Shown here: piece after piece, positions 1 through 5,369 of the stretch | Layout: each line of letters opens with the position of its first letter | Position numbering within the stretch: the stretch's first letter is position 1 | From: Actinomycetota bacterium | GTDB lineage: Bacteria; Actinomycetota; UBA4738; HRBIN12 | Assembly (NCBI GenBank): GCA_004366195.1 | Contig: SIRV01000016.1 | Coordinates: 1 to 5,369 of the forward strand | DNA length: 5,369 bases | Direction of reading: 5' to 3' | Made by a program: the position numbers and the translations under genes | The notes under the pieces: generated by a model | The model's database searches: none | Seen by the model: the letters and a program-made list of their open reading frames with translations, nothing else | What the model was told of the DNA's origin: nothing

Positions 1-225
1 CTGCCCCTTTCCGTGGAGCCCTTCGCGAGCCTCGCGGTGCGGCTGTGGGCCGACGGCGAGGCGCTCCCCCTGCTCGAGCGCGAGGAGGACGCCGAGCGCG
101 GTCTCGTGCTCGTGACCGCCTACCCGCTGCTCCGCTCCCATCGCGTCCTTCGGATCGAGGGGCGAGCCCGGGGGCGGGCCGAGGGGGCGCTCGAGGTCCG
201 ACTCCCCGTCGGTGGGTCGGGATAG
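1..225 (+). CDS. 3' end of an unrecognised gene (partial)
   Basis: This frame is open from the first base and ends at TAG (223-225), giving the last 74 residues of a protein whose start lies to the left of the window. The fragment alternates short hydrophobic stretches (FASLAVRLW, GLVLVTAYPLL, ALEVRLPV) with charged turns such as EREEDAERG and RARGRAEG. This looks like a beta-rich C-terminal domain, but there is no catalytic motif, membrane segment or cysteine pair to name it by. It ends 9 nt before the comF start, so the two are probably co-transcribed. In many actinobacteria the gene before comF is the lipoprotein gene lpqB of the mtrAB-lpqB cluster. That would be a positional guess only, because I do not recognise LpqB sequence here. 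The coding frame is credible; the function is unknown. Confidence 0.55.
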   Translation: MPLSVEPFASLAVRLWADGEALPLLEREEDAERGLVLVTAYPLLRSHRVLRIEGRARGRAEGALEVRLPVGGSG

Positions 226-234
226 CCTCGGCGG

Positions 235-1005
235 GTGCTCGAGGCGCTGCTCGAGGTCCTGTACCCCGGCCGCTGCGCGGGGTGCGGCCGCGGCCCGTGG
301 CCGTTCTGCGATGCCTGTCGGGACCGGGTGCGGCCGCTCGCGCCCCCCTGGTGCCTGCGCTGCGGGTCGCCGCGGTGGGGCGCCCGCGTCACCTGTCGGG
401 ACTGCCCGCCGGAGCCGATCTCGGTCGCCAGGGCCGCGTTCCACTTCTCGGGGCCGGTGCGGGCGGCCGTGCACCGCCTGAAGTTCGCCGGCTGGCGGCC
501 GGTGGCTCGCGCGCTCGGGCTCGCGGCGGCCGAGACCTGGCTCGGCACCGGCTTCCCCTGCGAGGTCGTGACCTGGGTTCCCCTCTCCCGGCGGCGCCGG
601 GCGGAGCGCGGGTTCGACCAGGCGGAGGCGCTCGCGCGGGTGGTCGGCCGCCGCCTCGGGGTCCCCGTCCGGCGCCTCCTCGCCCGCGCGCGCGACGATC
701 CCCTCACCCAGGCCCGACGGGACCGGGCCGGGCGGCTCGAGGCGATGCGCGGCCGGTTCACGGCCCGGACGGGGGTCCGGGGGCGGGTGCTGCTCGTGGA
801 CGACGTCCTGACGACGGGGGCCACGGCATCGGCCTGCGCGGCCGCCCTGCTCGAGGGCGGGGCCGCCCGGATCGGCGTGCTCACCGCGGCCCGCGCGTTG
901 CGCCTCGACGGTATAGTGGACGTGGGCTCGCGCCCGGGTCTGTGGTTGCCCGGGGAGAGGCTCCCCGGTAGTCGATGCCAGCCGCGGGCGAAACGACCCA
1001 CGTAA
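235..1005 (+). CDS. comF: ComF family protein (zinc-ribbon plus phosphoribosyltransferase-like domain)
   Basis: The product is 256 residues. An N-terminal zinc-binding region has four CxxC pairs at residues 14/17, 25/28, 40/43 and 54/57. A type I phosphoribosyltransferase fold follows: the family segment VPLSRRRRAERGFDQA lies at 115-130 and the PRPP-binding loop VLLVDDVLTTGAT at 185-197. In naturally competent bacteria ComF proteins help pull single-stranded DNA into the cytoplasm. In actinobacteria the homologue's role is unsettled, so competence should not be assumed. The GTG at 235 is chosen because MLEALLEVLYPGRCAGCG is a normal ComF beginning; no strong ribosome site precedes it. The fold should end near residue 225. 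The remaining tail (about 230-256, rich in Pro, Gly and Arg, with Cys248) is not ComF-like and is encoded inside the structured RNA at 924-1155. Family assignment is firm; cellular role is inferred. Confidence 0.93.
   Translation: MLEALLEVLYPGRCAGCGRGPWPFCDACRDRVRPLAPPWCLRCGSPRWGARVTCRDCPPEPISVARAAFHFSGPVRAAVHRLKFAGWRPVARALGLAAAETWLGTGFPCEVVTWVPLSRRRRAERGFDQAEALARVVGRRLGVPVRRLLARARDDPLTQARRDRAGRLEAMRGRFTARTGVRGRVLLVDDVLTTGATASACAAALLEGGAARIGVLTAARALRLDGIVDVGSRPGLWLPGERLPGSRCQPRAKRPT
912..917 (+). promoter_or_regulatory. candidate -10 box (TATAGT) for the structured RNA
   Basis: TATAGT matches the sigma-70/HrdB-type -10 consensus at five of six positions and stands out as an AT-rich hexamer in very GC-rich coding sequence near the end of comF. 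Initiation seven bases past the box would fall on G924, which is exactly the first base of the 14-bp helix closing the RNA. No convincing -35 element lies 16-18 nt upstream; that stretch is GC-only coding sequence. The fit between start point and helix is what supports the call. Confidence 0.4.
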
Positions 1006-1155
1006 GGCGACCCTTGGTCGCTGAGCATGGCGCGGTTTAGATGTAAGTCCTGCCTCGGCGGGGGCGACCTCGCCGGGAGAGGTGGCGAAGCCGGAAGGCG
1101 ATCCACCCAGCAGGCGGGTGTGGGGGCAAAGACCAGGTCAGCCGGGCGCGGGCCC
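924..1155 (+). ncRNA. raiA RNA: raiA-motif-like structured noncoding RNA
   Basis: This stretch of about 232 nt folds by eye into a compact nested structure. Its ends pair perfectly: 924-937 with 1142-1155, 14 bp including one U-G wobble. Inside are 944-949 with 1126-1134 (a bulged helix); a 7-bp hairpin 950-956/962-968; 981-986 with 1031-1036; a 6-bp hairpin 1007-1012/1016-1021; and 1049-1054 with 1113-1118. The last of these encloses an 8-bp hairpin 1056-1063/1068-1075 with a GCGA tetraloop and a hairpin 1081-1085/1103-1107 whose inner GCC/GGC stem (1090-1092/1097-1099) carries a GGAA tetraloop. Unpaired A-rich stretches (GCGAAACGACC 988-998, TTTAGATGTAAG 1036-1047) look like conserved contacts. 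The raiA-motif class is known from Firmicutes and Actinobacteria and typically sits just upstream of hpf/raiA, as here. The identification rests on position and architecture, not on a covariance-model search. Function is unknown here; in clostridia, as I recall, loss affects sporulation and aggregation. Confidence 0.78.
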
Positions 1156-1245
1156 TTCCTCGCCGGGAACCCCCCTCAGGAACTCGCGCGACGCGTCCAT
1201 CTGGTCGATACTCGTGGTAAGGAAGATCGACGGGCCGCCTCGAGG

Positions 1246-1252
1246 AAGGAGG
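1246..1252 (+). promoter_or_regulatory. strong Shine-Dalgarno site of hpf
   Basis: AAGGAGG lies 5 nt before the ATG at 1258 and is a near-perfect anti-16S match, by far the best in the window. It decides the hpf start against an in-frame ATG at 1027 that would add 77 residues translated from the structured RNA. The 90 nt between the RNA's end (1155) and this site hold a weak imperfect hairpin (1156-1160 with 1178-1182) and no clear promoter. Confidence 0.85.
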
Positions 1253-1257
1253 GAGCC

Positions 1258-1617
1258 ATGGATCTCGTCCTGAACGGACGCGGGACCCGCATCACCGATC
1301 GGATCCGTGAGGTCGCCATGCACAAGCTCTCGCGGCTGGAGCGGATGGAGCCTCGGGTGACGCGCCTGCAGGTCGAGATCATCTCCGAGCGGAACCCGCG
1401 CCTCGGCGGGGCGCACCGCGTGGAGGCGGCCTTCGACACCCCGCGGCGGACCTTCCGGGCCCGCGCCGACGCGCCGGACGTGGAGGCCGCCCTCGACGCG
1501 CTCGTCGAGAAGCTCGAGCGGCAGATCCGGGATCACCGGGAGAAGCGGCGGGCGAGGCTCATCGCCGGCGCGAGCCGCGTAAAATCGGCCGGCAACCACG
1601 AGCGGGCGCCGGAGTGA
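1258..1617 (+). CDS. hpf: ribosome hibernation promoting factor, short form (HPF/RaiA family)
   Basis: The product is 119 residues and matches the S30AE/HPF fold: beta strand MDLVLNGRGTRIT, helix RIREVAMHKLSRLERM (about 16-30), strand VTRLQVEII (34-42), strand HRVEAAFD (53-60), strand RTFRARAD (64-71), and the helix DVEAALDALVEKLERQIRDHREKRR (74-98). The basic end of that helix is the usual 16S rRNA-contacting surface. Proteins of this family bind the decoding centre of the 30S subunit in stationary phase or stress, blocking tRNA and mRNA. The chain stops soon after the helix and lacks the C-terminal dimerisation domain of long HPF, the form usually found between comF and secA in actinobacteria. 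No remnant of that domain fits in the 22 nt before the next gene. It therefore should not be able to form 100S dimers by the long-HPF mechanism. The strong ribosome site and the RNA just upstream suggest dedicated control. Confidence 0.93.
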   Translation: MDLVLNGRGTRITDRIREVAMHKLSRLERMEPRVTRLQVEIISERNPRLGGAHRVEAAFDTPRRTFRARADAPDVEAALDALVEKLERQIRDHREKRRARLIAGASRVKSAGNHERAPE

Positions 1618-1639
1618 TCGGCGCGCGGGGGGTTCCGGG

Positions 1640-2329
1640 GTGACCGCGAAGGCGAACGAGGGGGAGCAGGAGCGCCTGCGGGTGCTCGTCTGCGACGACC
1701 ACGCCCTGTTCCGCCGGGGGCCGGAGCCGCTCCTAGCGCAGGCGGAGGACCTCGAGGTGGTGGGGGAGGCCTCCGACGGGGAGGAGGTCGTGGCCAAGGC
1801 GCTCGAGCTCATGCCGGACGTGATCCTCATGGACGTCCGGATGCCGAAGCGCTCGGGGATCGAGGCGGCCAGGGAGATCAAGGACGCCCTGCCGCACGTG
1901 AAGATCCTGATGCTCACGATCAGCGACGAGGAGGCCGATCTGTACGAGGCCATCAAGGCCGGCGCCTCCGGCTACCTCCTGAAGGAGATCCCGATCGAGG
2001 AGGTGGCCGACGCGATCCGGTCCGTGTGGGCCGGGCAGTCGCGCATCTCGCCCTCGATGGCCTCGAAGCTCCTGAACGAGTTCGCGGCCATGAGCCGCGC
2101 CTCCGAGGAGAAGCCACCGATGCCGGCCCCGCGGCTCACCGAGCGCGAGATGGAGGTCCTGCGCCTCGTGGCGCAGGGGATGAACAACCGGGACATCGCG
2201 AAGAGCCTGTTCATCTCGGAGAACACGGTCAAGAACCACATCCGGAACATCCTGGAGAAGCTGCATCTGCACTCGCGCATGGAGGCCGTCGTCTACGCCG
2301 TGCGCGAGAAGATGATCGAGATCACGTGA
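1640..2329 (+). CDS. NarL/LuxR-family two-component response regulator
   Basis: The product is 229 residues. The receiver domain (about 13-130) carries the acidic pair D19/D20, the phosphoacceptor D65 in VILMDVRMP, the switch threonine T93 in MLTIS and the conserved lysine K115 in GYLLKE, so it should be phosphorylatable. A linker of about 35 residues leads to a LuxR-type helix-turn-helix (about 165-225) with LTEREMEVLRLVAQGMNNRDIA and the recognition-helix segment SENTVKNHIRNILEKL. It is a DNA-binding transcription factor; its targets cannot be told from the sequence. No histidine kinase is in the window. The GTG at 1640 is 22 nt after hpf and is preceded by only a G-rich stretch; it leaves a normal 13-residue lead before RVLVCDD. 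The stop overlaps the start of the transporter gene, so the two are probably translated together. As I recall, Streptomyces has an orphan regulator at a comparable position between hpf and secA. Confidence 0.95.
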   Translation: MTAKANEGEQERLRVLVCDDHALFRRGPEPLLAQAEDLEVVGEASDGEEVVAKALELMPDVILMDVRMPKRSGIEAAREIKDALPHVKILMLTISDEEADLYEAIKAGASGYLLKEIPIEEVADAIRSVWAGQSRISPSMASKLLNEFAAMSRASEEKPPMPAPRLTEREMEVLRLVAQGMNNRDIAKSLFISENTVKNHIRNILEKLHLHSRMEAVVYAVREKMIEIT

Positions 2330-3645
2330 CGGCGGCGATCCTCGAGGCGCGGCGTCGCCCGCTCGTCCGCCGCAACACGCTCCTGCTCGTCCTGGCCCAG
2401 GGCCTGGCGCAGGTGGCGTTCCCGGTGTTGCTGGTCGTGGGCAGCGTCGAGATCGCCGACCTCGCCGGCCGCGACGCCGCGACGGGGTACCTGAACGCCG
2501 TCTACTTCCTCGCGGCCGCCGGCGGGGCGGCGGCGATCGGTCGGGCCATGGACCGCGTCGGGCGGCGTCCGGGGCTGCTCGCGAGCTACGGGCTCCTCGC
2601 CCTCGCCGGGCTCGCGGGGGCCGCGTCGGTGACCGCCGGCTCGTGGTGGGGCCTGCTCGCGTGCGCCGTGCCGTTCGGCGCGGGGCTCGGGGGCGCGAAC
2701 CTCGCGCGGGGAGCGGTGGCCGACATGTACCCGCCGGAACGGCGGGGCCGCGCGGTGGGGCTGGTGATGGCCGCCGGGACGGTCGGCGCGGTGGGGAGCC
2801 CGTTCCTCGTCGCGGCGCTGCGCGGGGTGGACGTGGGCCTGGCTCCCGACGTGCTGCCGTGGTCGCTGGTGCTCCTCGGGGCGCTCGGGGCCTTCGCGTG
2901 CGTCCTGGCCGTCCGTCCCGACCCGCGGGACCTCGCGGTCCCGTCGCCGGGGGAGCGCGACGCGGCCAGGCCGCGGCTGGAGCTCCTCGGCGTGCCCGCC
3001 GTCCGGGTCGCGATCCTCGTCGCCGCCGTCGGGCAGATGGCCATGATCGGCGTCATGGGGGTGACCCCGGTGGCGCTCCACCACCGCGAGGTCGGCCCGA
3101 CGGCCGTCTCGACCGTGATCGGCGTCCACATCGCCGGGATGTTCGCCTTCTCTCCCCTCGTGGGGGCCCTGCTCGACCGAACCTCGCACCGGGCCGGGCT
3201 GTTCGCGGGAGGGCTGCTCACGCTGGCGGGCTCCCTCCTCGCCGCCACCGAGGCCGGCCCGCTCGCGGTGGGGATGGGCCTGTTCGCCATCGGGCTCGGC
3301 TGGTGCGCCACGTTCCTCGGCGCGACCGCCGTGATCAGCGACGCCACGGCGCCCTCGGAGCGGGCCGGGGCGCTCGGGCTGAACGACCTCGTGGTGAGCC
3401 TGAGCTCGGCCGCGGCTGGGCTCGGCGGCGCCCTGGTGTTCGACGGCGCCGGGTACCGAGCGCTCGGTCTGGCGACCGCGGCGCTGGTCGCCGCCATCCT
3501 CGTCTCGGCGGCAAGGGTCCGCCTCATCCCCGTCGCGGACGAGGACCGAGCGGCGATCCGTCGCCGGCGGACCGTCGAACGGTCGGTCGGAGGGCTCGGG
3601 TACCATGGAGCCGAACCCCCCGCGGAGGGATCCCCAGGGAGCTGA
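2326..3645 (+). CDS. major facilitator superfamily (MFS) transporter
   Basis: The product is 439 residues with about 12 predicted membrane helices in two sixes, separated by a central hydrophilic loop (about 196-222, PDPRDLAVPSPGERDAARPR). The first half has the MFS motif-A loop GRAMDRVGRR at 72-81 between helices 2 and 3, and YPPERRGRAVG at 135-145 before helix 5. The second half has weaker echoes, ALLDRTSHR (281-289) and APSERAGALG (342-351). This is the pattern of proton-driven drug/metabolite exporters, but the substrate cannot be read from the sequence. The start is GTG at 2326, within the GTGA overlap with the regulator stop; this start keeps a short basic N-terminus before helix 1 and implies translational coupling. 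A charged tail of about 40 residues (400-439, including IRRRRTVER) follows the last helix and should be cytoplasmic. The gene may be a target of the adjacent regulator, which is inference from position. Confidence 0.92.
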   Translation: MTAAILEARRRPLVRRNTLLLVLAQGLAQVAFPVLLVVGSVEIADLAGRDAATGYLNAVYFLAAAGGAAAIGRAMDRVGRRPGLLASYGLLALAGLAGAASVTAGSWWGLLACAVPFGAGLGGANLARGAVADMYPPERRGRAVGLVMAAGTVGAVGSPFLVAALRGVDVGLAPDVLPWSLVLLGALGAFACVLAVRPDPRDLAVPSPGERDAARPRLELLGVPAVRVAILVAAVGQMAMIGVMGVTPVALHHREVGPTAVSTVIGVHIAGMFAFSPLVGALLDRTSHRAGLFAGGLLTLAGSLLAATEAGPLAVGMGLFAIGLGWCATFLGATAVISDATAPSERAGALGLNDLVVSLSSAAAGLGGALVFDGAGYRALGLATAALVAAILVSAARVRLIPVADEDRAAIRRRRTVERSVGGLGYHGAEPPAEGSPGS

Positions 3646-3650
3646 GGAAG
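3644..3650 (+). promoter_or_regulatory. ribosome binding site of secA
   Basis: GAGGAAG overlaps the transporter's TGA stop (3643-3645) and ends 9 nt before the GTG at 3660. No ATG occurs in the secA frame upstream, and this site fixes the GTG as the start. Ribosomes finishing the transporter gene would terminate on top of the site, which favours coupling. Confidence 0.55.
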
Positions 3651-3659
3651 AAGGTCGTC

Positions 3660-5369
<1,710 letters not shown>

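Noticed and set aside
45..971. Long Arg/Gly/Pro-rich open frame on the + strand overlapping comF
   Set aside because: Low-complexity translation with no motif; the frame starting at 235 gives an intact ComF over the same bases.
924..1155. The structured region as a cobalamin, c-di-AMP or other known riboswitch, RNase P RNA or tmRNA
   Set aside because: None of the signature sequences I know for these classes is present (for example no cobalamin-box sequence and no tmRNA CCA end), and the gene context does not suit them.
1156..1182. TTCCT/AGGAA hairpin just after the RNA as an intrinsic terminator
   Set aside because: The stem is interrupted and there is no T-run after it. How the RNA's 3' end forms remains open.
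1207..1212. GATACT as a -10 box for a separate hpf promoter
   Set aside because: Only four of six positions match and nothing like a -35 element is 16-18 nt upstream; too weak to annotate.
1027..1257. Upstream in-frame extension of hpf from ATG 1027
   Set aside because: The added 77 residues would be translated from the structured RNA, have no HPF similarity, and bypass the excellent AAGGAGG site 5 nt before ATG 1258.

Overview
This is a GC-rich window in which every recognisable gene lies on the + strand and codons end mostly in G or C. Gene order, GC bias and the SecA sequence, including the insert around its LGGNPEYL segment, point to a member of the Actinomycetota. The sequence does not allow a genus call. 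The order comF, hpf, LuxR-type response regulator, transporter, secA resembles the segment downstream of mtrAB-lpqB in many actinobacteria, as I recall it.

Layout: (1) nt 1-225, the 3' end of an unrecognised gene. (2) nt 235-1005, a ComF-family zinc-ribbon/phosphoribosyltransferase protein. (3) nt 924-1155, a large, highly structured noncoding RNA that overlaps the last 26-27 codons of comF and fills most of the gap before hpf. It is closed by a 14-bp helix between its two ends and contains several internal hairpins, two of them with GNRA tetraloops. Its position directly upstream of hpf (synonym raiA) and its architecture fit the raiA-motif RNA, a class known from Firmicutes and Actinobacteria. 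A TATAGT box at 912-917 would start transcription exactly at the first base of the closing helix. (4) nt 1258-1617, a short-form ribosome hibernation factor with a strong Shine-Dalgarno site. (5) nt 1640-2329, a NarL/LuxR-type response regulator with no kinase in the window. (6) nt 2326-3645, a 12-helix MFS transporter that overlaps the regulator by 4 nt (GTGA). (7) nt 3660-5369, the first 570 residues of the SecA preprotein translocase ATPase, running off the right edge.

The genes from hpf to secA are separated by 22, -4 and 14 nt and look like one transcription unit combining ribosome hibernation, signalling, transport and secretion. The most interesting part is the ncRNA at 924-1155. It explains the long comF-hpf gap and also the unusual C-terminal tail of ComF, which is written in the RNA's own sequence. 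No tRNA, rRNA, CRISPR, insertion sequence or long repeat was seen.
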